Made by a program: the position numbers and the translations under genes
Shown: positions 52,308-61,868 of the stretch, in pieces
Layout: the number at the start of each line of letters is the position of its first letter
Position numbering within the stretch: the first letter of the stretch is position 1
Notes under the pieces: model-generated
Told to the model about the DNA's origin: nothing
The model's input: only the letters and a program-made list of their open reading frames with translations
Databases searched by the model: none
DNA from: Schizochytrium sp. TIO01
Taxonomy: Eukaryota; Sar; Bigyra; Thraustochytrida; Thraustochytriidae
Direction: 5' to 3'
NCBI GenBank assembly: GCA_004764695.1
Contig: SMSO01000032.1
Location: 2,568,501-2,632,500, forward strand
Length of the DNA: 64,000 nt

Positions 52308-52826
52308 ATGGTTTCTGGAGATTCACCGCGATGGGAAAGCCTCAACGCCATAACTTTTGCTACCCCGGATATGGCGGCTTCTATCAAGTTCTATCAAAGC
52401 CTGGGACTTAAACTCACGTACGGAGGACCGAAATCGCCTTTTTCTACTCTCGGTCTGGGCGGAGCTGATAACACTTTGCATGTGAACCTTTTCAAGCCTG
52501 ATCAGGACAAGATCGATGCCGAGTCATGGGGACGAGTCATTATTTATGTGTCCGATGTGGACAAAATGGCGGAATTAGCGAGGAGCTCAGGATACAAACC
52601 GGAATTCGATCCCAAAGATGCGCCTTGGGGCGAGCGCTACTTTCACATTCGCGATCCCTCCGGGCATGAACTCTCATTTGCAAAGAAAATCCAGGGACAC
52701 CGGTTCTGGAACCGCAAGGAGATCCAGCCCACCTTTGATGAGATCCTGTCTGCACATGGCAAGAAAGCCATGATTGCATGTGCTGCTGGGGCTGCTGCTC
52801 TGCTCATTTGGCAATCACGTTGTTAA
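52308..52826 (+). CDS. VOC-fold (glyoxalase-like) protein with hydrophobic C-terminal tail
   Basis: A 172-residue protein. Residues 10-126 form a paired beta-alpha-beta-beta-beta VOC/glyoxalase fold: NAITFATPDMAASIKFYQSLGLKL, then LHVNLF, VIIYVSDVDKMAELARSSGY, and YFHIRDPSGHELSFAKK. The family includes glyoxalase I, dioxygenases and resistance proteins. The position of the first metal ligand, usually His in the first strand (HxxFxxxD), is not His here (NAITFATPD); the late Glu121 of GHELSFA is kept. A metal-dependent activity is therefore uncertain. Residues 153-169 (AMIACAAGAAALLIW) are hydrophobic and followed by only a short QSRC tail, which fits a tail-anchored membrane protein. This is unusual for the family. 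Converges on RPB5. Confidence 0.85.
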   Translation: MVSGDSPRWESLNAITFATPDMAASIKFYQSLGLKLTYGGPKSPFSTLGLGGADNTLHVNLFKPDQDKIDAESWGRVIIYVSDVDKMAELARSSGYKPEFDPKDAPWGERYFHIRDPSGHELSFAKKIQGHRFWNRKEIQPTFDEILSAHGKKAMIACAAGAAALLIWQSRC

Positions 52827-53474
52827 ACTATACGTGTCTATTCTAGAACACAGCGCTTCTTACCCTGGAATAACATGCTGAGTGCTGACGAAATAAATGT
52901 TACCTCAATGACACGAGAAAAGCATTTGTCAGTGTCACTATACATGAAGCCAGATGTTTTTAATATACCCAATCCTAATTGGTCCAAGAGCTGTATATTG
53001 TTCCGTCGCCCTTTTCTTTGCAGAAAAGATTCACTTCCTCCAGACCTCTCTAATAAATAATTCAAGATTGTCGGCTTCACTATATTTTACTATTATAGCG
53101 AGCTTAGCTCTTCATTTATATGTTTGTGCTCCCTTGCTTCAGATCAACATATTTGAGCTTGCCCAAGCTTTATCTCTAGAGATTGTTCAAAGTCGCGAAA
53201 CGATAGATAACCACTCAAGATGTATATTGAGATATTTATGATCCAAAGGGTGTTCTGTCTCTTTCGCTAGGGCCAGTAGATGGAGTATCGATAAGTCAAC
53301 CAGTGCTATCACTAAAAGGTCAAGAGTTGTAGGCGAGGCGCAAGGCATGATGAATAAGATGAAAATTGAAAATCTAAGCAGTGAAAGATAATGAAGTAGC
53401 GAAAGAACAGTGTTTACGTTTTTTTATGGGAGAGTATGGTGGTGGGGCGGATTTGGATGTGATAAAGTTTCTTA
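52827..53474. other. convergent spacer between VOC and RPB5 genes
   Basis: AT-rich 648-bp spacer with both 3' ends. The small frames on both strands are without protein character. Nothing else was seen. Confidence 0.6.
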
Positions 53475-54101
53475 TTAGTGCACGATGCGGTAGGTGACAT
53501 AACGGCCTGCGGTCTCACTGGAACGAATAATCTTGACAACCTGACCGCGGCGCAGACCGAAGTAGCGTGTGATAGGATCCGTCGTGTACATACGCGGCAA
53601 TTGCGAGTCTTTGAGGTTGTAACGAATGAGGAGCTGACGCTTCTCGTCGTCGGAAAGGACCTCATGTTTGGGCACCAACTCGTGCTCGGTAATGTCGACG
53701 AGGAGCTCAGACTCCTTGAAGACCTCAATGTAAAATAGAGGTGCGGCCTCTGCCAGGGCCTTTTTGGCGAACGGAGAGATGTCCTTCTCGACAACGAGAA
53801 TAGCGCGTTTCACATCTTGCTCCTGCATCTGGTCTGCGTAGGTAGACATGCTCTTGACATCAACCTTTTCCTCCTCAGGGAAGAACACGAAGATGCGGTC
53901 ATTCGGGTCATCCTTCTTAGCCGCAAGCATCATCAGTTTCTTCTTGTCCACAGGGTAACCAAAGGTACCCTTGAAGTCCTCAAAGTTCATCTCTGCGCTA
54001 CTCACGAGGTATTTACGGTTCCTCAACATCTTGTTGATCGTGTCGCGAGCGCGGTGCAGGCGCCATGCCCGCTTGTGGTTGGGATCCGCTTCATCCTCCA
54101 T
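53475..54101 (-). CDS. RPB5: RNA polymerase subunit RPABC1 (RPB5), shared by Pol I, II and III
   Basis: A 208-residue protein, close to the usual 205-215 for eukaryotic RPB5. The N-terminal jaw domain begins with HKRAWRLHRARDTINKMLRNRKYLV. The C-terminal assembly domain is highly conserved: LVDITEHELVPKHEVLSDDEKRQLL, then YNLKDSQLPRMYTTDPITRYFGLRRGQVVKIIR and ETAGRYVTYRIV. All family landmarks are present. RPB5 is a structural subunit of all three nuclear RNA polymerases and contacts downstream DNA. No introns; a good start codon. It is an essential housekeeping gene, and its clean frame shows that local sequence quality is good at least up to 54.1 kb. Confidence 0.98.
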   Translation of the reverse strand: MEDEADPNHKRAWRLHRARDTINKMLRNRKYLVSSAEMNFEDFKGTFGYPVDKKKLMMLAAKKDDPNDRIFVFFPEEEKVDVKSMSTYADQMQEQDVKRAILVVEKDISPFAKKALAEAAPLFYIEVFKESELLVDITEHELVPKHEVLSDDEKRQLLIRYNLKDSQLPRMYTTDPITRYFGLRRGQVVKIIRSSETAGRYVTYRIVH

Positions 54102-55956
54102 CTTGATTAAAAGCCTGTGGACCTTTGAAAGAAGTCTTCCACGAATGTATCCTCAAACTAAATCTAGTGTTGCTGGTACACCTCCAACGCAACGAGCTTC
54201 ACGAATAAGGCTTCGTTTGTCTGACTGTCACGACGAAGAAGCTGTCTCAGCTGCCCGATGAGCCGCTGATCCAACTGCCGATACGGCGACTACTCTAGCA
54301 GCAGCTGCAAGAGTCAACGATTGGGGTCCCTCAATAAGGACTCCGACTACGCGCCTTCCCTCCAGCACACGCGCGAGCCTAGCCAGCAGCGCGAACGGAG
54401 AGGATTCACGGCTTGGCGTCGTGTTGATGGCACTCGAGCTTGCCGGCGATTCGCTGGCTTCGGTGGGGTACTCTGTAATATATAATTAACCGAAACCCCA
54501 AACTAAATTCACATTAACATACGACTCGGATGTTTAATAAGTATACTATACCCCCCTTGCTAAAATCTCAGTCAAGTTGACCAGACCTCTAGTGCGTAGA
54601 AAACAGCCATTCGGCTCACCATTAGGCGGCAATTTATGATTACCAAGCGCAGTTCGGAGCCCTCTTTGGACTGCGTACTTTTGATTTTTGTAGAGGCTTC
54701 AAGTGTGGCTTACGGTCTGCCAAATTTTGCATGTACGAGACAATCCCTAAGACGTTTTAATCCATCAATAAGAGGAAGAAAGCCCTCAAAATTCTGTCGC
54801 AGGGGCCCATTTCGCGCCAATTAAAATGCAGAAGTGCTGACGACCACCGCGATGGCACTCAGGCCCAACTTGAGCAGCATTGACAAGGTCTGAGCCAAGT
54901 GCCACAGGATCGGCGGCGTCGGCGTCCGGCAACTCTATGTTCCCTTTGTTCCCCATACTTAATGGGTGGTGGAGGTAAAAACAAGATTTATTTATTTTTC
55001 GTACTGCGATTTTGGTTGCTCTAAAACTGTGTGTGATACTGTGAGTTTTGACACCATCGTCATCGCGTTCTTTTTCAAGATGGTCTCCGAATGCCTGCTG
55101 TTGAGGCAATGGGAGAGTGCTCACCAGTCAGCTATTGCAGGTGCTCTTGCTGATCAGCTTGCAGCTTGTTGGAGCCTTGGAATGCCACTGCTCACCTACT
55201 TTTACAGCCTTTGCGTAGTATCAACTTTCAACTTACAAGTGAGTTATAGAGCCCTTGAATGGAGGTTATAGACTATCAAAGTAGAGTATTGCCACCCTAA
55301 CGGGCGATGAGCTTTTCTGCCAATACTTCACTTTCGCGCTTTCTGTTATACTATCCATAAGCGAGTTATACTATCCATAAGTGAGTTATACTATACCTGC
55401 TAATGACGACCATTGACTTGATCTACTACCCTACCAGTCAGCTACCCTTAACTAAGTCACATTTGCTCCCTGTCTCATCGTTGGCTTCACGCTGATTTCA
55501 AGACGCCACAACGTATTGCGACCAGCGCGAAAATCAAATAAAACTCGGACACCTTCTGGCACACATCTTGAACTAGGCATCTGAGGGGCTTTGGACACCT
55601 CTTGTGCCCTTTTCGGAATAGGTTTCCACGTTGACCATGCCTCTTGAAGAACAACTGTGGCTAGGACTGCCTAGCCCCCAAGTAGAAGGCAATTTCTAGC
55701 TATCTATAACGTGTCATTGGGATGGAAAGCGAGTTAAAAGGCTATTCTTCGCAGCCATAGTTAGTAGTTTTACCTATGTCTCACGATATTGAATTTATTA
55801 TTATTGCTATTATTGCTGTTGTTGCTATTATGTTATTTATTTTTAATGAAACAAATGTTAGTTAAAAAGAAGAATGAGAAATTTTCTAAAAATTCAAATG
55901 ATGATTTGCACGAATGCAAACTCTGGGAGTAGGACCTTCTATGAGGATCAGTAGGA
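54102..55956. other. spacer between RPB5 and the Lys/Ala/Glu-rich gene
   Basis: A 1.9 kb region upstream of RPB5 and of the next plus-strand gene. It has a 20-bp direct repeat in three partial copies at 55345-55397 and TTA/TTG-rich simple sequence at about 55797-55842. No frame looks like a real protein; an open segment at about 55079-55235 ends at a GTGAGT but has no partner exon that I can identify. Confidence 0.45.
55345..55397. repeat. 20-bp tandem repeat, three partial copies
   Basis: Unit GTTATACTATCCATAAGCGA begins at 55345, 55365 and 55385, with the last copy truncated and diverged. Noncoding. Confidence 0.85.
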
Positions 55957-57069
55957 GTGGATAAGAAAGGAGTCTGTCTGAGTGGATTCATAGCGACCAT
56001 AGTAAAATGTGTGGAAGAAGAGGAAAGCGGCGCTGCAAAAGAGAACGTGAAGAGTGCAGCGCAGCGAAGAAGCAGCAAATCGGGATCGCGACCTGCATTG
56101 GCGTTGAGCCGTCCAGGTAGGAGGCGGGCAAAGGCAGGGAAAATGCTAGCTTCAACGATGCGCAGGTCGCTATCACGCTACCAGGTGGGAGCCGCGGTAC
56201 TGGCGACGCAGAGATTGGCGGTGACGCCCACGACATTGCCCACGACGATGGTCCCGCAGAGATTAGCAGTGATCTCAGGGCGGCAAGACCTATTGCTAAT
56301 GCAGGTAAAGATGACAGGGATTTCACAGAAGTTTTCTACTACATCACGTAAACGTTCATTAAAGGCATCAAAGTTCAAAGCCAAATCAACAAAAAATTCA
56401 TCAAATGAACCTCAGAGCAAAAAGTCAAAGGAAAAGCTGAAGAAGGGAAAGGCAAAGCAGGAAAAGGAACAGCAGGAAAAGGCAGATCGCTTAAACAGAA
56501 AACTGAGCAAATTAAAAGTCAAAATAAAACCTCAAAATCACCCTAGCCCAGAGACTTCATTGAAATCAATTGAAGGAGAGATTGCCGAATTAGCAGAAAT
56601 GGACTCAAATGTCGTAAAGCCTGAGGCTCCATCAGCAAATGCTGCGATGAAAACTACCAAAGATAGGGATTCGGACCTCTGGGGAGAACCTGTGAATGAA
56701 TCAAAACTCGAAGCAAAATCTGTAGATGCCAAAACAAAAGCAGAAGTAGAAACCACCACGACAGAAGCTAATGCTCAAGCAAAAACAGACTCTAAGGTGA
56801 GATCGGAAGCAGATGTTAAAGTAGAAGACGCTAAAGCCAAGTCAGGAACCGAAGCAGATACTAGCGTGGAGGCAAAAGCAGAGCAAGAAGCTAGCGATAA
56901 AGCTAAAGCTAAAGCAGAGAAAAAAGCAAGACATGAAGCAGAACTAGAAGCGGCAAGACAAGCTAAAGCTAAAGCTAAAGCAGAGAATATAGCTCAGGCC
57001 AAAGCTAGAGTAGAGAAAAAAGCAAAAGCAGATGCAGAGAAAAAAGCAAAAGCAAAAGCAGATGCAGAG
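55957..57069 (+). CDS. Lys/Ala/Glu-rich protein, N-terminal part of a frame-broken gene
   Basis: An open frame of about 370 codons (first ATG at 56143; the frame reaches back to a GTG at 55957 and the true start is uncertain). It encodes a Lys/Ala/Glu-rich chain, predicted helical, with 30-bp units of AEKKAKAKAD near its end. At a run of five A's (57070-57074) the frame switches to a Gln/Lys-only translation, whereas other copies of the unit have six A's; the sensible continuation is one base back, in the next feature. Within 56121-56348 the neighbouring frame has the better purine-N-pyrimidine codon pattern, so a second pair of compensating shifts may sit at about 56140 and 56333. Pseudogene, base-call error or programmed shift cannot be told apart. 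Function unknown. Confidence 0.5.
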
Positions 57070-57160
57070 AAAAAGCAAAAGCAAAAGCAGAAGCAGAGAA
57101 AAAAGCAAAAGCAAAAGCAGAAGCAGACGCAGAGAAAAAAGCAAAAGCAAAAGCAGATGC
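57030..57160 (+). repeat. 30-bp coding tandem repeat (Ala/Glu/Lys)
   Basis: About four imperfect copies of GCAGAGAAAAAAGCAAAAGC plus CAAAAGCAGAT-type endings, each ten codons. One copy at 57066-57095 has five A's where the others have six, creating the frame break. Confidence 0.8.
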
Positions 57161-58373
57161 AGCAGCAAGACAAGCTGACATTAAAGCTAGGGCAGAGAGG
57201 ATTGAAAAATTTGAAGCAGAAGAAGCGGCAAGAAAAGCTGAAGAAGAATTGTCAAAAGTGGGGAAAATATCTGAAACAACAACCTCTGGAAGTCAATCCG
57301 GTGCTATGCCTCCCAATGCATCAGATAGTAAAGCTGCGACCCTGAAATTTTCAACAACAGCGACGTTTCCAAGGTCCTCTAACGCTAACGCTTCGACCTC
57401 TCAATCTGATGGGGCAGAACACCAAGATATCACGATGCAGGATTATCTTCGCAAACATACATCTATGAATGGCGAAAAACTTATGACGGCCTTCCCAGCC
57501 AAAGATCATGTTTTACAAAATTGGGGGCCTTCTGGGCTGGGACCCGAGTCAAATCTCAAGAATGAATCTCAATCAAGATTCGAATCTACATTCCGTAACC
57601 TCATTGCAAGTATCCCTCTCAGCCCTGCGGAACAAGAAGACGTGAGCCAACTTTACCAGACATATGTTGATTCCACGAAGCGCAAGGATACTCTTATGGC
57701 TGAATACAAAAAGGCCTCAGCTGTTCTGGACCTCGCTTCTCAGCAATACATGGAGGCCTCTCGTTTTAAAAAACGTCTGGAATCTTACCTTGAAGAAAAT
57801 GACATGCTTCATCAGCTTGCGAAACACCAACTAGAAAAATTGTGTTCCCCTCGCACGGGTCGCTTCCAGAACCATCAGTCTTTCGCATATCCAACCTTAG
57901 AAGAGCGTGCAGCGCCGAACCCATCTCAGGATAGTCAGGAGGGTGATTCAACCAGTAATGGAGACAGCGCCGACAGGAAAGGCCCTAAGTCTATGTAAGT
58001 GATTCGCTGAAGCGCATTGTTGCAAATATTGTATACTTTTTCTTTCAATGTAATATAGATGAACTTCCTGATTATTCTCACGCAATTTTCTTCAATGTGT
58101 TATTTGTGTTTATATTCCACATCTATGACTATATACCTGAGCAGGTCGCGAGCAGAGGTTGAAGATTCGGAGAGTAACATCAAAGTCGGCGACAATTTTA
58201 ACATTCCGTTTCTTTCACAGAGTGCTAGCGACAACGGGATAGCATCTCCTAAAATTGCGTTCCCATTGGAGCGTGACACATTTCTATCCGAATATGCTGG
58301 ATTCAAAAATCCATTCTCAAATACAAGTGAAATGTCTTTCCATCGGATTCACATGATGTACCGGAAGCGCTGA
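57070..58373 (+). CDS. Lys/Ala/Glu-rich protein, middle part (two exons)
   Basis: Continues the preceding piece in the -1 frame: AEKKAKAKAEAEK units, then FEAEEAARKAEEELSKVGK, then a Ser-rich linker and a helical segment (EQEDVSQLYQTYVDSTKRKDTLMAEYKK onward, similar to a short coiled coil). The exon ends at 57994 where a GTAAGT donor overlaps an in-frame TAA. The acceptor GAGCAG ends at 58144 and the frame resumes as SRAEVEDSESNIK to a stop at 58371-58373. The last codons before that stop look non-coding; the better continuation switches frame near 58331 into the third piece. No known domain in this part. Confidence 0.5.
57995..58144 (+). other. intron inside the frame-broken gene
   Basis: Donor GTAAGT at 57995 and acceptor TGAGCAG ending 58144, 150 bp, close in size to intron 2 of the pseudouridine synthase gene. 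Splicing restores a Met codon and keeps the frame open. Confidence 0.65.
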
Positions 58374-59281
58374 TTCTGGATCAAATGGTTTCTGCAATCC
58401 CGATTGACTTACAACCAGGTTCTCAGCTGAGATTATTTCGAAACCAACAAGAACCTGATTTGTCAATCGAAACACTTAAAGCTGAAAGAAGTCGTCTTGA
58501 AAGTGCTGCAGAGGTGGTGGGTGTACACTTCAAAAGAAGATTGGATACTCATGTTTTTCAGCGTGAAAATTCGGATGGTAAGAAAACCATAGATAAACTC
58601 ATTATACGAGATCTAATTAGGCCAATTTATCGAGAAGATCTTGCAGAGGTCATACCTGACATAGTGAAGTATGCCGACCTTTCATTCGAGCATATGGTTA
58701 ATCATCCCTTCGGCTCTTTAAGTGGATACTCTAATGAACGAGAAGAAAAAGTACAGAAAAATATTATCCGGCGAATGATCCGGGCTGGGTGGATTCCTTT
58801 CCTCGAAGAATACGCTGTTAAATTCCTCTCCGAGGAGATGACATTTAAAGCAAGACGCACTCGTCGTCCACAAGAAAGAGCTCATATGCTTAAGGCCTTC
58901 AACAGACTCCGAAATCACGTGGCTGGCGATCTTGTCTTTTTAAAACAAATGCCAGATAGTGACTATGACTCGCCGTCTTTTGTTGCCCTTGCTGTTGAAG
59001 TAAAAGCTTTGAATGACAGTGCAAGTGGAGGGTCGTCAAAATCACAGCTGAAGCTATTAGGCTTACAACGCTACCGATACGGAAATGCCATGAAAAAATT
59101 ACTAAACCCACTATACGTTCCATGTGTTTATGGCATTGGTGTTTATGGACTTCACTCTCTGCTTGATGATGAATACAATTTCTTTCTCTTGCCAGATGAG
59201 GATTTGCCGTCATGGTTTCTGCTTACTCTCCCTCCAGAGTGGCTTCGAGGCCACACGAGTATGCATATGAAGACAGATTAG
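58331..59281 (+). CDS. C-terminal part of the frame-broken gene: domain resembling PD-(D/E)XK nuclease
   Basis: Open frame of about 316 codons (first ATG at 58385, but sensible sequence begins at 58331). It has no low complexity and looks globular. Near the C-terminus a segment follows the PD-(D/E)XK nuclease core: Asp in HVAGDLVFL (codon 58928), then 23 codons on a beta strand ALAVEVKAL with Glu (58997) and Lys (59003), then a helix SQLKLLGLQRYRYG with conserved-looking Gln/Tyr. This is the order and spacing of Asp, Glu-x-Lys and Gln in that superfamily, but it is a pattern match by eye. Upstream are helices (ERREEKV-like, IIRRMIRAGWIPFLEEYAVKFL). No known gene matches. It could be an orphan nuclease-like protein or a decayed one. 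Confidence 0.5.
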   Translation, partial: NVFPSDSHDVPEALILDQMVSAIPIDLQPGSQLRLFRNQQEPDLSIETLKAERSRLESAAEVVGVHFKRRLDTHVFQRENSDGKKTIDKLIIRDLIRPIYREDLAEVIPDIVKYADLSFEHMVNHPFGSLSGYSNEREEKVQKNIIRRMIRAGWIPFLEEYAVKFLSEEMTFKARRTRRPQERAHMLKAFNRLRNHVAGDLVFLKQMPDSDYDSPSFVALAVEVKALNDSASGGSSKSQLKLLGLQRYRYGNAMKKLLNPLYVPCVYGIGVYGLHSLLDDEYNFFLLPDEDLPSWFLLTLPPEWLRGHTSMHMKTD

Positions 59282-60085
59282 CATTTTGTGGATGCCTATT
59301 AGGACTTGTTGAAGATACTTCATATGAGATAAGTATGTAATTGGTTCATGGAAGAATATGAGTTTTTCAAAGTTGTCGTGGGACCCTTGAAAGTAGAATT
59401 GAAAAGAAAGAAAACGGGTGAGGCAATTCTGACATTTAAGAAAAGGCATTCAATCCCACACAAATAACATGCGCCTTCGCGTCTTTCATAGGTGGACGCG
59501 GAGCTTCCCAGCGACTTCTCAGAAAGTTCATCTCAGGACGAATTAACAATGAGATGCGAGAATTGCTATACTTCGACCCTTAGCCATTCTCCAATGATTG
59601 TTTATTATTTTATTTTTTAATTTAAAGTAGCGCAGATCGTGCTTGCATTTTTTGTTGGACTCATGACCCATGCTGCTGCGAAATACTCATTACTGTAGCC
59701 TCATCAAGGTAATGTTTTTTCTCAGCGCATGGCAAATTTGGAATACGCTTGGACAGCTCCTTGACGCTACTTAAAGCCGTATGTTGAACTTAAGAAAGAA
59801 AACAAGGTTTTTAAAGAAAGGTTGTAATATCGTTGCAGAGCAACTTAGCCACTGATCTGGTCAGGGTAATGGGATACCTGGCTTTAACATATCTAGCTTT
59901 CGGGATGGTAATAGACAGATGAAAACTGATAACAGTACATTTACAAAATCACAAATCACTCGATTAACTCCTTGTCACAACCTGAGTGTACCTCCATAAG
60001 AAATCAGAATGAATTAAAAACGCAACTCGAATCTATAGCATAAGGACAGCTTCTATTCCTATAAAAACAATGGTTTTTAGCAGTA
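59282..60085. other. AT-rich spacer
   Basis: No protein-like frame on either strand, with A/T runs throughout. It lies between the frame-broken gene and a small, damaged-looking frame. Confidence 0.55.
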
Positions 60086-60560
60086 ATGTTAGAGTACCCA
60101 GTGTATTTGCGTGGGCATTTGATGGGTGCCGCTGTAACACTTTCACTCGCTCAAGCTTGGCCTCCAGGCGCCCTTCAAGTTAGCTGGCTGTTTCATTCCT
60201 GCGAGGCTGATGAGTTCAACAATTTTGAAAAACATGCTCAATGTATGTTATCCTTTTCGTTGTCTTTCTTTTTTAGGACGTGGCTTTGGGCAAAACTTGT
60301 TTATAAAAAAGGAAAAGCGACAATGACCAAACGTCAAATTAAAGGACACATTTTAGTTCCAAATGAAAGGTGTGCACCGGATATGGAAACACTATCTAGT
60401 CATCTCAAAGGTAGCAGTGGACATGCATTTGATGCTTATCTATTTAGAACAGCCGCTTCAAGCGATTTCTTTCTGTTGGGTTTCTAAATAAGCCTCATAG
60501 GCCACAGAGGAATGAAGAAGATGCAGAAGCAGAATCAGAAGAAGAAGGCATAGAAGAGCG
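60086..60560 (+). pseudogene. small hypothetical gene, probably damaged
   Basis: A 133-codon frame from ATG at 60086 to the stop at 60487. Its first 52 codons and its later part (codons 80-125, MTKRQIKGHILVPNERCAPDMETL...) look protein-like. Downstream, another frame (60497-60576) gives an acidic C-terminus EEDAEAESEEEGIEERDWHL and stop, so a frame break near 60450 may separate them. No known domain recognised. It sits next to another frame-broken gene, which suggests local decay. Uncertain whether it is a gene at all. Confidence 0.3.
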
Positions 60561-61868
60561 AGACTGGCATCTTTAGGTTCTTCGTTTTTTCAAAGAAAGA
60601 ATGCTCTTGACGTCCCGTCTTATAATTACAAAATTCTAGAGTAGAAAAATAAAAATGTTTTACACGTGCCTCCAACTCCCCTTCATTTTGACATGTCCCT
60701 AGTACAACTACATCTCGGACTCTCCACCTATTTCAGAAGCTGCTTGAGGAAGTCGTAAGTTGAATTGATCGCCATGACGGCAATCCTTTGTTAATTTTTG
60801 TCTGAAGGTGCCTTTGGTACCGTGTGCACAAGCGGGAAATCAATGCATGATGAACATAATAGGTACTATTCAGTAACTCCTAATTGCACATAAGTCCTGC
60901 AAGCTTTCGTTTTAAATTTAAATTTAATTTTTTAATTTTAAATTATATATATCATATTATATAGGCCCTCTATGTAGGCCTTTAAGTAAAAACTAAAAAA
61001 ATCAAGAAAACAATTGAAAACAAAAAATAAATTATTCTAAAAAATACAGAGTAATTATTCACGTTTTTTGAACTTCATCAAGTGGACTCCAACATATGAT
61101 AAATAGATAGTTTGTGTCTATTCTTCGGAGTCCTTTGTCAATTGCGCGACCGAGCTTTGCTAGGTTGGATAGTCACGAGCACACGGTTTTTAAAGCGTGG
61201 ACAGCGACCTTCTTTCGTAGGTAACTGACTCGCTAGTTAGTTGGCTTAACCGGGTTCATCAACAGGGTCCGATTCAGGATCATCACTAGGTTTGGATCGT
61301 TTCCATTTCTCTCTAGACTAGTCAGTGCGCACTTCTCACGCGCACACCTGAGGCTGGCGCATCGCCAACACCTGCTGGCCCTGTCCTAGCATTGTGAAAA
61401 ACTGCTCAAGCAACACAAAAAGAGGGGGCGCCAGAGCACCTTGCGAGAAGCTTCAGTTTCGTTCACTTCACAACCTTCGCAAAAGTATTTTTCTGCACGT
61501 GCTCTCTCTCGAGAGCCCGTCGAATACAAAAATACGAAATCAGCGCTAAGATTACTGGTAGCAAACCCTTGTAGGAGTACTTCTCTGGAGTTGATTGATT
61601 ATCGTCACTCACACTCTGTTTATGAAAAGAAAAAGTGACTTCTTCGCACATCATCTTCGAGGGAGGGCCAGCAGACAAGCAACAGCGGGCTGCTCGAAGG
61701 GTCGGAGTGCGTGCGCATTTTACTGACGAGTGGGTTTACAAGCACGGAGCGGGAGCTCGTTGAAAGCCGGGGTGAAGCGAGCGCTTGACTAATTGCAGAA
61801 GCCAGCAACAGAGAAGTGAACAGGTTCTTGGTGTTGTGGCTGGGTGTGTGCCCGCTCGGCTTGTCACG
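60561..61868. other. upstream region of the PH-Costars gene
   Basis: The left part (60900-61060) is very AT-rich and the right part (61100-61868) is more GC-rich, probably the promoter and 5' leader of the PH-Costars gene. No protein-like frame was seen. Confidence 0.5.

Noticed and set aside
54966-55271. possible first exon ending at a GTGAGT donor (from ATG near 55079)
   Set aside because: No matching acceptor and continuing exon found downstream, and no domain.
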